Shown: positions 24,936-34,396, numbered from the stretch's first letter. The stretch: DNA of 50,252 nt from Pseudobdellovibrionaceae bacterium (GCA_013359135.1 JABWCN010000002.1:1-50252); one strand, 5' to 3'. Numbers and translations are program-made. Notes: generated by a model from the sequence alone, not told the origin.

Positions 24936-25112
24936 TTATTTTTCCGATGAGAGATGGTTAGTTCTCATTGTGTCAGTAGTTCTTAGTTTATTCTGACTGC
25001 AATTTTGAAATGCAGTAACAAGAATAAAAACCCCAACAATAAATGTAATTCTAAATTTTGTTGAACTAACAACCTCATTTTTAGTTTCTTTTTTCTCAGT
25101 TGAATTTATCAT
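24936..25112 (-). CDS. Small membrane-anchored protein, 58 aa
   Basis: A short frame of 58 codons starts at ATG 25112 with AGAGAG upstream and ends in TAA just beyond the kamA stop. A polar N terminus of about 20 residues precedes a hydrophobic segment FIVGVFILVTA (about 24-34), then FQNCS with a single cysteine (residue 38) and a polar, Thr/Ser-rich tail. The shape is that of a small lipoprotein or single-span protein, though FQNC is not a standard lipobox. It fills much of the otherwise empty 355-base gap 24930-25284; the remaining 172 bases (25113-25284) hold no feature I can see. No family is recognised. Confidence 0.5.
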   Translation of the reverse strand: MINSTEKKETKNEVVSSTKFRITFIVGVFILVTAFQNCSQNKLRTTDTMRTNHLSSEK

Positions 25113-25284
25113 AGGCTCTCTCTTTAGTGTCTTTATATTTATATAGTACCTTCGGTGTTATTTTTTTCGAATTAAATAATTTAGTATTCTCAATTTGGGA
25201 ATATGATTTTTAAATTATCAGAAAATATTATTGTTCTATTTTAAGCAGTTTTGTAGTTGAATTTTCTTGTTTTAACTATTTGTT

Positions 25285-27432
25285 TTACTTAGACGTAAAT
25301 TTAAAAATACCTGTCCAATCATCGGTATTTTTAGCTAAAAGAATAAGACAGCGGTCTTTCATTATTCTAGAAGGATTATCATTAAAATCTTGGTCAAGAG
25401 AGCTAAACATTTTGAGTGCTTCTTGAAAATTGCCGATTCTGTATAACTCCAGAGCAGTAGAATATCTGTCAACCAAATCAAAGTCTCGTTTTGAGGCTTT
25501 TGATTTAAGACATAGAGGCTCGTAAATTTGAATAATTACTTTCTTTCCTTTAACTTGAACAAGATCTACAGGTCTGCAAAGAATTTTTGATTGAACCAGT
25601 TGAAAAGTTCTTTCTCCAATAATGATTTCCAGTCCATACTTTTTAGTTAATCCTTCAAGGCGTGAGGCTAGATTAACATTGTCTCCAATAACTGTGTAAT
25701 CAAGTCGTTGATCACTGCCAATATTACCAACGATGACTTCCCCAGTATTGATTCCAATTCCAATTTGAAAGCTCATGTTAAAGTTTTGTGAGAAGTATTT
25801 ATTGATCTCAATCAGTCTGTATTTCATAGTCAATCCAGTTAAAACGCAGTGAAATGCGTGCTGTTGATCCTCCACCGGAGCTCCCCAGAAGGACATAATA
25901 GAGTCGCCAATGAACTTATCTAAAGTGCCTTTGTTGATAAAAACGATTTCTGTCATCTTAGCTAAATAAAAATTAAGCATTGCGACGACCTGTTCCGGCT
26001 TAATCGTCTCAGAAATAGATGCAAAATCTCTGACATCAGAAAATAGAATAGAGAGTTCTTTTTTATAACCAACTTCTGCGGTTGGATCAATTCCTTGTTC
26101 TAGGAGCTGATCGCTAATTTGAGGTGAAAGATACTTTGTTAATGTACCCATTATTTTTTTTCTCTGTCTTGCTTCGACCATAGTTAAGTAAGCAAGTCCA
26201 TCACCATAGCTTAAAAAACCGAATAACAAAGGTGTTGCTAGGGGAGTTTGAATTTCATAGTTTTTAAACAAATAAAAGCTTAAAAAAGTGTAGAAAGCCA
26301 TATAAATCAACGGCATGGTATTTTTAATAAAAATATTACTTGAAAGTGTAAAGGTTAAATAAATCAAGAGAATAAAAAAAAGTGATATAAGAAATTTAAA
26401 ATAGCTAGGAGTGTATATGAGGTAGTCTTCTGTTAAAATGTTGGAGATGGCTGTTCCATGTAACAGGGCACCTGGGTAGTCTTTTTCAACTGGAGTTGGC
26501 TTTAAATCTTGCAAAACAGAGGCACTGCTTCCTAAGATAATAATTTTATCTTTGAAAAAATGTTTTGTATCTTTTTTGTCAATTATACTTTGATAAAGAT
26601 TATGAAATGGAATTTTTTCAAAATCGTTTTTATTTTCGTAATAATGCAATTGAAAATTTAGATTTTCATCCAATCTGATATTATGTTTTAAGATTTCATT
26701 GTCATAAATTTCTAAGTTATTCTTGTTAAGTAAAAATCGTGGTTTTTCTAGGGTATTACTTACAGCTTGAAGTGTTAAAGCGGGAAAAATTTGTCCCTGA
26801 TATTCAAAAAAAAGAGGAAGAAATCTATAAAGCCCATCACCGTCTTTAGAAAAGTTGATAGCATGAATGAGATTAGCGCTTTCCCAAAGTTCGGTAAAGG
26901 GTTTAGAAAATGACTGATAACGAGAACTATTTGTAAGTTTATAATGATCGATGTTTATAGAAAAAGGAACCTGACTTGCAGGCTGTCGTTGTTTCTTTGT
27001 AATTTCATAATTTTCAAAATTGATAGCAAGTGAGATATTACTGTACTGCTTTACAAGTTCAGCCAATGTGCGGTCTTTTTCTGGAGCACTTTTATCATTT
27101 TCAGATAAAACTAAATCAAGAAGAATTATTTTGGGGTTATCTTTTTGAAAGTAGGAAATAGTATTGGCTATGATATCTCTGCTCCAGGGCCAAGGTCCAA
27201 GAGATTCACCTAATTGACTTAGACTTTGATCGTCAATATCAATGAACAGAATTTTTTTTGAAGGAGTTCTTATTGGGGTGAAATGATTGTATTTGTAATC
27301 AAGTGTAACCTTTTCAAGTGACACAGCATTGTTTTTAAAGCTTTCAAGGTTTTCCCAACAAAGCAATAAAGTAGAAAGGATAAAAAAATTCAAAGAGAAT
27401 CTTTTGAAAAATCTTTTCTGAACACTATTCAT
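25285..27432 (-). CDS. CHASE2-domain class III adenylate cyclase
   Basis: A 715-residue membrane protein expected to make cAMP in response to an extracytoplasmic signal. It has an N-terminal membrane segment (about 12-26), a CHASE2 domain (about 40-340), three membrane segments (about 345-420) and a cytoplasmic catalytic domain (about 450-640). Metal-binding D466 (FSDVRDF) and D510 (IGDSIMSF) are present, as are the base-selecting pair K506 and D584 (VIGDNVN), which is the adenine-type combination. The catalytic Arg region NLASRLE is also present. A short helical C-terminal extension follows. It ends a - strand series after the acetoacetyl-CoA synthetase gene (83-base gap). No clear ribosome binding site precedes the ATG. 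The signal is unknown; the protein at 5277 is a possible cAMP receiver. Confidence 0.92.
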   Translation of the reverse strand: MNSVQKRFFKRFSLNFFILSTLLLCWENLESFKNNAVSLEKVTLDYKYNHFTPIRTPSKKILFIDIDDQSLSQLGESLGPWPWSRDIIANTISYFQKDNPKIILLDLVLSENDKSAPEKDRTLAELVKQYSNISLAINFENYEITKKQRQPASQVPFSINIDHYKLTNSSRYQSFSKPFTELWESANLIHAINFSKDGDGLYRFLPLFFEYQGQIFPALTLQAVSNTLEKPRFLLNKNNLEIYDNEILKHNIRLDENLNFQLHYYENKNDFEKIPFHNLYQSIIDKKDTKHFFKDKIIILGSSASVLQDLKPTPVEKDYPGALLHGTAISNILTEDYLIYTPSYFKFLISLFFILLIYLTFTLSSNIFIKNTMPLIYMAFYTFLSFYLFKNYEIQTPLATPLLFGFLSYGDGLAYLTMVEARQRKKIMGTLTKYLSPQISDQLLEQGIDPTAEVGYKKELSILFSDVRDFASISETIKPEQVVAMLNFYLAKMTEIVFINKGTLDKFIGDSIMSFWGAPVEDQQHAFHCVLTGLTMKYRLIEINKYFSQNFNMSFQIGIGINTGEVIVGNIGSDQRLDYTVIGDNVNLASRLEGLTKKYGLEIIIGERTFQLVQSKILCRPVDLVQVKGKKVIIQIYEPLCLKSKASKRDFDLVDRYSTALELYRIGNFQEALKMFSSLDQDFNDNPSRIMKDRCLILLAKNTDDWTGIFKFTSK

Positions 27433-27515
27433 TTAAAGGAAATCGGCTTCTTTATGGTAAATTGAAGACTAGTTCTTTCTTAAGATTTCTCAAACAAGCT
27501 TTGAGTCTGTAATCA

Positions 27516-29501
27516 TTAAGTCGTTAACTCAGCTCGATTTTTAAACCCTTCAAGAGCTTCAGGATTAGCTAAAGCCTCTTTGTTTTTTACTTCTTTTCCT
27601 TCAATAATTTGTTTTACAGCAAGCTCAACTATCTTACCACTTTTAGTTCTTGGGATGGCGTTAACCTGTAAAATGATAGAGGGTACATGTCTTGGAGTAG
27701 TATGTATTTTAATTTCTTTCTTTATTTTTTCGATTAAGTCAGCAGTTAAACAAAGTGGATCTTTAAGCTTTACAAAAAGAACTACTCTGACATCATTTTG
27801 CCAATTCTGTCCGATAACTATAGATTCTTCTATTTCTGGTAATCTTTCTACTTGTCGGTAAATTTCTGCAGTCCCAATTCTTACTCCACCTGGATTAAGA
27901 GTAGCATCGGATCTACCATAAATGATATAGCCTGAGTTTTTTGTTTTCTCTACAAAGTCGCCATGGCACCAGACATTAGGAAATTTTTCAAAATAAGCAC
28001 TTTTATATTTTTCTTTTTTGGGATCATTCCAAAACTCTACTGGTTTTGATGGAAATGAAGTTTTGCAAATAAGTTCACCTTTTTCTCGAGTCACTGAAGA
28101 CCCGTCCTCATTCCAGATATCGACATCCATTCCAAGACCTGCGACAGAGATTTCACCCTTGTAGGTAGGAGTCCATGGGCTAGCTAAAACAAAACACGAG
28201 ATAATATCAGTTCCACCAGAAATTGAAGCAATTTGAGCGTTGCCATTAATATCTGAGTGGATATATTCGAAACTTTCGGAGCTTAAAGGGCTACCTGTTG
28301 ATAAGATTTTTCTAATTGATTTTAAATTAAATTTTTTATTTGGTGAAAGATTAGCTTTAATACAGGCATCGATAAATTTTGCCGAGGTCCCAAAATGAGT
28401 GCATTGGTGAGTCTCTAAAAATTTAAATAGAAGATTACCTTCGTCAAAGAAGGGACTACCATCATAAAGCAAGAGCTTCGTCTGAGAAGCCAAAGCAGAG
28501 ACGAGCCAATTCCACATCATCCATCCGCAGGTAGTGAAATAAAATAATGAATCATTGGGTCTTATATCCGAGTGTAGGCGATGTTCTTTAAGGTGCTGTA
28601 GTAAGGTTCCTCCATGGCCATGCACAATGCATTTAGGGATTCCAGTTGTTCCAGATGAATACAATATGAACAAGGGATGGTTGAATTCAACTTGACTATA
28701 GACTAATTCTTTATGTTGATATTTTTTTATGAAATCACCAAAACGAATCAGTTGGTAAGAAGAAGTCTCAAAAGAGTTGTTTGAAGTATTAACTTTAGAG
28801 TAATTCAAAGAATATTCGATGACAATTGTGTGTTTAGTTGTTTTTAAAAGCGAACCAATCTCTTTACTTTTTTCTAAGCAATCAATTTTTCTTCCATTGT
28901 AAAAATAATAATCACAAGTAAAAAAAAGTTTTGGTTCAACTTGTTGAAAACGATCAATAACACCTTGAATACCAAAGTCAGGAGAGCAGCTGGTCCAAAC
29001 GCCTCCCAAACTTGTTGTTGCGAGCATAACTATCAAAGTCATCGGGTGATTGGGTAACATAGCTCCAACGCGGTCACCTTTTTTTAAACCTGCATCTGAA
29101 AGAGCTTGCGAGGTTTTAGAAACTAAGTGTAACAGTTCTTGCCCAGTTAAGCTCATTTTCACTTGATCCTCACCCCAAAACTCTAAGATTACCTTAGAGC
29201 TATTTTCAGAAGTGATGAATTTCAATAAATTTTGAGCATAATTGATTTTACTATCAGGAAACCACTCAGAATTTAAAAAGTCTTCTTTGTTTTTGACAAT
29301 ATGCGAACCTTTGTTTCCTAATACTTGAAATTGATCCCATATTTCTGACCAAAATATTTCTTGGTTTTGGTTTGACCACTTCCATAACTCAAAATAGTTA
29401 GAAAATTGTTTTTGGTATTTTTTTTCTAAAACAGATTTGAAACGAAACAATTCTGTATTTTTAAATTCAGCTTCAGTGGGTTGCCATAAAATTTCATTCA
29501 T
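27516..29501 (-). CDS. acsA: Acetoacetyl-CoA synthetase
   Basis: A 661-residue AMP-forming ligase that activates acetoacetate to acetoacetyl-CoA, feeding ketone bodies or PHB-derived carbon into central metabolism. The ANL-family ATP-binding loop YSSGTTGIPK is followed by HGHGGTLLQH and TTCGWMMWNW, which are characteristic of acetoacetate rather than acetate activation. The later YGRSDATLNPGGVRIG hinge and the catalytic lysine in PRTKSGK close the enzyme. Full length. It starts 12 bases after the OmpA-family gene stop and may be co-transcribed. No polyhydroxybutyrate or ketone-body genes are nearby. The symbol is used variably for this family, so the product name is firmer than the symbol. 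Confidence 0.92.
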   Translation of the reverse strand: MNEILWQPTEAEFKNTELFRFKSVLEKKYQKQFSNYFELWKWSNQNQEIFWSEIWDQFQVLGNKGSHIVKNKEDFLNSEWFPDSKINYAQNLLKFITSENSSKVILEFWGEDQVKMSLTGQELLHLVSKTSQALSDAGLKKGDRVGAMLPNHPMTLIVMLATTSLGGVWTSCSPDFGIQGVIDRFQQVEPKLFFTCDYYFYNGRKIDCLEKSKEIGSLLKTTKHTIVIEYSLNYSKVNTSNNSFETSSYQLIRFGDFIKKYQHKELVYSQVEFNHPLFILYSSGTTGIPKCIVHGHGGTLLQHLKEHRLHSDIRPNDSLFYFTTCGWMMWNWLVSALASQTKLLLYDGSPFFDEGNLLFKFLETHQCTHFGTSAKFIDACIKANLSPNKKFNLKSIRKILSTGSPLSSESFEYIHSDINGNAQIASISGGTDIISCFVLASPWTPTYKGEISVAGLGMDVDIWNEDGSSVTREKGELICKTSFPSKPVEFWNDPKKEKYKSAYFEKFPNVWCHGDFVEKTKNSGYIIYGRSDATLNPGGVRIGTAEIYRQVERLPEIEESIVIGQNWQNDVRVVLFVKLKDPLCLTADLIEKIKKEIKIHTTPRHVPSIILQVNAIPRTKSGKIVELAVKQIIEGKEVKNKEALANPEALEGFKNRAELTT

Positions 29502-29513
29502 ACAAGTATATAC

Positions 29514-31328
29514 CTATTTTTTAGTGTAGACTTTCAAATCCACGCGACGATTTTTAGCTCTGCCTTCTTCGGTGTTATTTGTGCTAATAGGTCTTGCTTT
29601 GCCAAAACCAATGGCGCTTATTTGTTGGTCTCTTATATCTAAATTTTCAAGTAAAATTGCTTTGATTGCCTTAGCACGTTTTTCGCTTAAGATTTGATTA
29701 TAGCTTTGTGTTCCTTTTCCATCAGTATGACCTTCAATAATTAAGCTTTTTATGTTCATATCAAATAATTGAGAAATGATCTTTTCAATTTCTTTTTTAG
29801 ATTTTTTTGTAAGGTTAGCACTATCAAACTCAAAATTTAAGTTTTCAAGTCGAATTAGCTTATCTGGTTTTGGAATTTCTTTAACTAAAATATTGGCTGT
29901 TGCTTTTCTGCCAACCTGGTCAACGACTTCAATTGTCACTTCTTGAGGACTCAATGGCGCTACAAAAACACCCTTATTTGAAATACGACCACCACCATCA
30001 ACGATGCCAAAACGATAGGGAGGAGTGCCTCCAACTCCTCTTAGAATTAGGCTTTGCCCTTCAAAGATTTCTGCTTTTTCAGGTCTAATTGATAGATCGC
30101 CTGCAAATTCACTCGGAGATTTATAAGTCACTATAGCATTTGTTGTTAAACCTTGAGCATCTTTAAATTCTATTTCACTCACGCCTGGCTCATCGGGAGA
30201 GAGAAAATCACAATAGCGACCAATAAATTGTCCTGATCCTGATAGGATTTCACATGAAAAAGGAGCTTTTCCTCCAATAAATTCAAAACTGACTTGTTCA
30301 CCAACAGTTACAGTGGAGTCGGCAGGCACTACTCTGAATCCAGAATTAGGAACAGGTTTTGAGCGTTTGTTTGTTAGATTTGATGGCGTCGATGTTGTCT
30401 TATTATTCTCTGGTTTCCAATACCAAACGAGTCCAGTAAATACACGCCAAGTGGGTGACAAGGTTTGAACGCCTGGTTCGATAGTCGCGCCCCAATCAAA
30501 ATTAGTATTTTTCCACCAACGATGTTTCATTCCTAAAAGTAAATCTAGTGAGCTAGCATCAGTGGCATTTTTATATGGATCTTTTTGAAGAGGGTGACTG
30601 TAAATGGTTTCGAAAACCCATCTTGCTGTTTCTGAAAACTCATCAGAGTAGCCATAGGACAGTGTGAGCTGATCATCAAGGGGAAACATTCGTTGGGTTG
30701 CTGGTCTATCTGAAGGATTTCTTATGCGAAGACCAGAGTTAATGCCATGGGCTGCTTTTTGATTTTTCCAAGCATAAGACAATTCAAAATTTAAAATTGG
30801 TTTAGGATTAACTCCTGTATAGGGACTGTCTACCAAAGAGGGAATATCTACAGAGGCAAGAACAGCCCAAGCTGGAAACTCTTCATCCCCAAAAGAGTAT
30901 TTTATTCCAGGGCGCAGAGAATGAATCCCTTTATCAATATTAATTTTAATGCCCTCTTTAGTTTCAGAGTTATAATACCACAAAAAGGGAGCTTGCAAGT
31001 AAAGCGATAGTTTTTTTGAGAATCCATAGCCTATAGAGAAGTCGTATTCAGCTAATTCATTTGAGTAGGGTAGCTTTTCTTGAGTATCAATATTTTTGTA
31101 AACCAAAAGATGATCTTTGGCGAAGTTTAAATACTGAGAAAGAACTAAGTAATCTTCATACAGAGGTCTTGAAGAGTGAACTGTGATAAAATCGAGTCCG
31201 TCTGTATTAGGAACAAAAGTTTGCATATCACCTAAGACATTAGCTTGAGATAAAGATATAAAAAACATCTGAGTCAAATAGATAAACACCATTATTTTGG
31301 ATGTTAATTGTTTACAAATAAGCTTCAT
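29514..31328 (-). CDS. OmpA-family outer-membrane protein with barrel and Ig-like parts
   Basis: A 604-residue envelope protein. A signal peptide (about 1-29) is followed by a region of alternating aromatic strands (about 50-305) that looks like a membrane barrel. Two Ig-like or bacterial-adhesion-type beta domains follow (about 325-485), each opening with a similar phrase (GEQVSFEF and EGQSLILR, then GG-PP/PF). The C-terminal OmpA domain (about 490-604) binds peptidoglycan and has NFEFDSANL, EGHTDGKGT and GFGKARP, with the AKNRRVDL ending. The combination is larger than classical OmpA (about 350). The start is supported by AAGGA seven bases upstream. It heads a - strand series with acetoacetyl-CoA synthetase. 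Confidence 0.87.
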   Translation of the reverse strand: MKLICKQLTSKIMVFIYLTQMFFISLSQANVLGDMQTFVPNTDGLDFITVHSSRPLYEDYLVLSQYLNFAKDHLLVYKNIDTQEKLPYSNELAEYDFSIGYGFSKKLSLYLQAPFLWYYNSETKEGIKINIDKGIHSLRPGIKYSFGDEEFPAWAVLASVDIPSLVDSPYTGVNPKPILNFELSYAWKNQKAAHGINSGLRIRNPSDRPATQRMFPLDDQLTLSYGYSDEFSETARWVFETIYSHPLQKDPYKNATDASSLDLLLGMKHRWWKNTNFDWGATIEPGVQTLSPTWRVFTGLVWYWKPENNKTTSTPSNLTNKRSKPVPNSGFRVVPADSTVTVGEQVSFEFIGGKAPFSCEILSGSGQFIGRYCDFLSPDEPGVSEIEFKDAQGLTTNAIVTYKSPSEFAGDLSIRPEKAEIFEGQSLILRGVGGTPPYRFGIVDGGGRISNKGVFVAPLSPQEVTIEVVDQVGRKATANILVKEIPKPDKLIRLENLNFEFDSANLTKKSKKEIEKIISQLFDMNIKSLIIEGHTDGKGTQSYNQILSEKRAKAIKAILLENLDIRDQQISAIGFGKARPISTNNTEEGRAKNRRVDLKVYTKK

Positions 31329-31435
31329 TCAATTTCCTTGGTAAGCGATGTTGTATGTTCCCGAATATTTTCAGGTGAATAGTTATAAATTTCAACTTAA
31401 AATGTTTTTTTTTCAATTAAAAATCAATTCGTTGA

Positions 31436-32005
31436 GTGCAAATTATTGCTGACAACTTTATAAATTTCCATCATCTTGCCATTATGAAACTGATTTCTAA
31501 TTTATCACACAAAAAAAAGTTAAAAAAAATTCTGCAGGTTATTGCTAATTGGTTCTATGTTGGTAAGTTGAAGCCAGCTCCTGGAACTTGGGCAACCTTG
31601 TCAACCTTACCGTTGGCGTTACTACTAAATAAATGTGGTCCATTCTACCATATGTTTGCAATTTTTATTTTGCTTGTGCTCGGTATTGTAGCTGCTGATT
31701 TTTACGAAAAAGAATTTAATGTAGCTGATAATTCAGAAATAGTTATAGATGAGGTTGTTGGTTTCTTGATTACGATGTTGTGGCTTCCTCAGACTTGGCA
31801 GGCGTATGCGGTTGGATTTATTTTGTTTCGGGGGCTAGATATTTTTAAACCCTTTCCTATTGGTTATCTTGATAAAAAAGTCAAAGGTGGAATGGGAGTT
31901 ATGGTGGATGACATGGCAGCTGGAATGATAGCTAATATTATATTGCAACAGCTATACATTCATACTTCATGGCTTGGTGCTCAAATTGTTTTTATTAATT
32001 CTTAG
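31436..32005 (+). CDS. pgpA: Phosphatidylglycerophosphatase A
   Basis: PgpA removes the phosphate from phosphatidylglycerol-phosphate to give phosphatidylglycerol. The 189-residue membrane protein shows the family landmarks: KPAPGTWATLSTLP, an early VIDEVVGFLI segment with acidic residues, the LFRGLDIFKPFPI motif and VMVDDMAAG near the end. Three or four membrane segments are visible. The longest frame opens with GTG at 31436; ATG 31484 (residue 17) is an alternative, and neither has a good ribosome binding site. It is followed by pncC and recA on the same strand, a conserved order in the Bdellovibrio group as I recall it. Confidence 0.93.
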   Translation: MQIIADNFINFHHLAIMKLISNLSHKKKLKKILQVIANWFYVGKLKPAPGTWATLSTLPLALLLNKCGPFYHMFAIFILLVLGIVAADFYEKEFNVADNSEIVIDEVVGFLITMLWLPQTWQAYAVGFILFRGLDIFKPFPIGYLDKKVKGGMGVMVDDMAAGMIANIILQQLYIHTSWLGAQIVFINS

Positions 32006-32017
32006 TTAGTGCTAGTC

Positions 32018-32040
32018 ATCCGCGTTCTCCGCGACGCCAG
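32018..32040. other. GC-rich islet between pgpA and pncC
   Basis: This 23-base stretch is about 65-70% G+C in an otherwise AT-rich gap. It contains CCGCG twice (32020-32024 and 32029-32033), and CATCC/GGGTG could pair with sequence at 32051-32055. It is not a recognisable tRNA, promoter or terminator. Its composition alone makes it stand out. Confidence 0.3.
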
Positions 32041-32140
32041 TAGTTATTATGGGTGGAGATTGAAAAAACATGAAATTTGAATAGTTTAGAGAAGTGGGTA
32101 CTTTTGTTGATATTTATTTTTTTAAATATAGGATTTTTTG

Positions 32141-32617
32141 ATGGACACTTTGAATACAAAATTAGATCTTCTAATTAATAATCTTCGTCGCGCTCAAGCG
32201 CTCATTAGTTTTGCGGAAAGTTGTACTGGAGGGAAGCTTTCGGCAAAATTAGCGGAAAAACCAGGTGTTTCTGACATCTACGTGGGTTCCGTAGTCAGTT
32301 ATGCTAACTCTGCGAAAGAAGACATATTAGGGGTTCTTCGAGAAACAATTCAAAAATTTGGTGCCGTCAGTGAACAGGTAGCTTTGGAAATGGCTAAAGG
32401 TGCAGTGATGTGTTTGAGGTCAACATGGTCCTTAAGTATTACAGGAGTAGCCGGTCCGAGTGGAGGAACGTCTGCAAAGCCAGTAGGAACTGTTTGTTTT
32501 GCTGTGGTAGGACCAAATTTTGAATTAACAACGACAAAACTCTTTTCAGGCTCTAGGATTGAAATTCAAGAGCAGGCTGTGAGTTTTGCTGTGGACTTGA
32601 TTAACAAACAATTTTAA
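32141..32617 (+). CDS. pncC: Nicotinamide-nucleotide amidase (CinA C-terminal family)
   Basis: A 158-residue stand-alone CinA C-terminal domain. The family hydrolyses the amide of NMN to nicotinate mononucleotide, salvaging the pyridine nucleotide released by DNA ligase. Motifs are FAESCTGGKLSAKLA (with the conserved Ser/Cys region), VGSVVSYANSAKEDIL, GAVSEQVALEMAKGA and SITGVAGPSGGTSAKPVGTV. The N-terminal domain of full-length CinA is absent. I choose ATG 32141 rather than the TTG three bases earlier. It lies 43 bases upstream of recA, an arrangement known in many bacteria, and both are likely on one transcript. Confidence 0.93.
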   Translation: MDTLNTKLDLLINNLRRAQALISFAESCTGGKLSAKLAEKPGVSDIYVGSVVSYANSAKEDILGVLRETIQKFGAVSEQVALEMAKGAVMCLRSTWSLSITGVAGPSGGTSAKPVGTVCFAVVGPNFELTTTKLFSGSRIEIQEQAVSFAVDLINKQF

Positions 32618-32660
32618 TGATCAATCTTACCCTTGATAGGGTGGAAAGAAAGGAAATCTT

Positions 32661-33818
32661 ATGGCTCTGAATACAGAAAAGGATTCAAAAGAATCACAAA
32701 AGGCTCATGGAGAAAAATTAAAAGCTCTTGAGTTAGCAGTATCCAATATTGAAAAACAATTTGGTAAAGGCTCGATCATGCGTCTTGGAGCCAATGAGTC
32801 TATGCATAAGGATGTTGAGGCCATCAGCACAGGATCTTTAAGTTTAGATATAGCTTTAGGGATTGGTGGCTTACCAAAGGGAAGAATTGTAGAGGTTTAT
32901 GGACCAGAGTCTTCAGGTAAGACAACAATTGCTCTTTCCGTAATAGCTCAAGCACAGAAAAAAGGTGGTGTTGTTGCTTTTATTGATGCCGAACATGCGC
33001 TTGATATTAATTATGCAAGAAAATTAGGAGTGAACACAGAAGAACTTCTTATTTCTCAGCCGGATACGGGTGAACAAGCTCTGGAGATTGCAGAAACTTT
33101 GGTGCGTTCAGGAGCGATTGATGTGATCGTTGTGGATTCTGTGGCAGCCCTAGTTCCTAGAGCTGAAATTGAAGGTGAAATGGGGGATAGTCATATGGGC
33201 CTACAGGCTCGATTGATGTCTCAAGCTTTGAGGAAATTAACAGCTGCTATTAATAGATCTAACACTTTAATGATTTTCATTAATCAAATTCGTATGAAAA
33301 TTGGTGTGATGTTTGGAAATCCAGAAACGACCACAGGTGGTAACGCTTTGAAGTTTTATGCTTCTGTGAGAATGGATGTTAGAAGAGTTGGCGCTATTAA
33401 GGATGGAGAAGATATCACCGGTAATAGAACAGCTGTAAAAATCGTAAAAAACAAAATGGCTCCTCCGTTTACAAAAACTGAATTTGATTTGATGTACAAT
33501 GAAGGAATTTCGGCAGAAGGAGATGTTTTAGATCTTGCTGTGACAGCTAATCTAGTTGATAAATCAGGTGCTTGGTTCAGTTATAAAGGTGAAAGAATGG
33601 GGCAAGGCCGAGATCAAGCTAAGCAATTCTTGAAACAGAATCCAGAAGTGATGGCAACGTTAAGAACGCAATTACTTTCATCTCATGGTATTGGAAAATT
33701 ATTGCTAACTGCAGAGAGCAGTGCACCTATGAGTGAGGAAGAAGAAGCAGAACTAGAAGAAGCTTCTAAAGTAGCTCAGAAAAAAGATTCAAAAAAGAAA
33801 CCAGCTTCTAAACACTAG
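32661..33818 (+). CDS. recA: Recombinase A
   Basis: RecA forms filaments on single-stranded DNA for homologous recombination and SOS induction. The 385-residue protein has Walker [10 protein letters not shown] (from about 81), Walker [13 protein letters not shown], and the loop regions [14 protein letters not shown] and [29 protein letters not shown] Lys/Glu-rich C-terminal tail of about 35 residues follows, as usual for regulation of filament assembly. AAAGGA precedes the ATG at the usual distance. A small hairpin ACCCT-TGAT-AGGGT lies at 32629-32642. I see no SOS-box-like palindrome just upstream, so the promoter may be upstream of pncC. It is followed by a strong terminator. Confidence 0.98.
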   Translation: MALNTEKDSKESQKAHGEKLKALELAVSNIEKQFGKGSIMRLGANESMHKDVEAISTGSLSLDIALGIGGLPKGRIVEVYGPESSGKTTIALSVIAQAQKKGGVVAFIDAEHALDINYARKLGVNTEELLISQPDTGEQALEIAETLVRSGAIDVIVVDSVAALVPRAEIEGEMGDSHMGLQARLMSQALRKLTAAINRSNTLMIFINQIRMKIGVMFGNPETTTGGNALKFYASVRMDVRRVGAIKDGEDITGNRTAVKIVKNKMAPPFTKTEFDLMYNEGISAEGDVLDLAVTANLVDKSGAWFSYKGERMGQGRDQAKQFLKQNPEVMATLRTQLLSSHGIGKLLLTAESSAPMSEEEEAELEEASKVAQKKDSKKKPASKH

Positions 33819-33827
33819 GAGAAATGA

Positions 33828-33868
33828 TGCAGCTAATTTTTATTGTAAAGTTAGCTGCAATTTTAATT
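33828..33868 (+). terminator. Rho-independent terminator after recA
   Basis: TGCAGCTAA (33828-33836) and TTAGCTGCA (33851-33859) form a perfect nine-pair stem, and inner AT pairs can extend it around a short loop. A weak T-rich tail ATTTTAATT follows. It begins 10 bases past the recA stop. Confidence 0.7.
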
Positions 33869-33913
33869 ACTTTGAATTTCCAATTTTTTCAGGTCATTTA
33901 AAGTGAGAGATTT

Positions 33914-34396
33914 TTAAAGTAGGGCTGCCTCTATATCTTTTTCTATTTCTTTGGGATTCACTTGGGGGGCATATCTCTGAATAACTTTGCCGTCTTTTCC
34001 AATCAAAAACTTAGTAAAGTTCCATTTTATCGCCTCTGTACCTAGAATCCCAGGGGCTTGTTCTTTTAAAAATTTAAAAACAGGACTAGCTGAATCACCA
34101 TTTACATCTATTTTAGCAAGAATGGGGAAGCTGACATCATAATTTAGTTTGCAAAAAGACTGAATTTCTTCGTTCGAACCAGGCTCCTGAGAACCAAATT
34201 GATTGCATGGAAATCCTAAAATCATAAAGCCTTTTGCTGCATATTTTTCGAATAAATCTTCTAGCCCCTTATATTGAGGCGTAAAGCCACATTTGCTGGC
34301 TACATTTACAACTAAAATGACTTTACCATTGTGTTGATTAAGAGGGTAATCTGAATTCTTGGCATCTAATACTGTGAAATTAAAAAAGTGATTCAC
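33914..34396 (-). CDS. Glutathione peroxidase family thiol peroxidase
   Basis: A 160-residue thioredoxin-fold peroxidase that reduces hydroperoxides. The peroxidatic residue is Cys36 (ASKCGFTPQ), in the position of selenocysteine in animal enzymes. The catalytic partners appear in GFPCNQFGSQEPGS, whose cysteine can act as the resolving residue, and in WNFTKFLI. Bacterial Cys forms often use thioredoxin rather than glutathione, so the name should not be taken as proof of the donor. The start is GTG at 34396, supported by AGGAG six bases upstream. The gene is alone on the - strand, facing the recA terminator. Confidence 0.94.
   Translation of the reverse strand: MNHFFNFTVLDAKNSDYPLNQHNGKVILVVNVASKCGFTPQYKGLEDLFEKYAAKGFMILGFPCNQFGSQEPGSNEEIQSFCKLNYDVSFPILAKIDVNGDSASPVFKFLKEQAPGILGTEAIKWNFTKFLIGKDGKVIQRYAPQVNPKEIEKDIEAALL

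Noticed and set aside
27489-27505. CTCAAA/TTTGAG hairpin between two - strand genes
   Set aside because: The stem is only six pairs and neither side has a T tract, so I do not call it a terminator.
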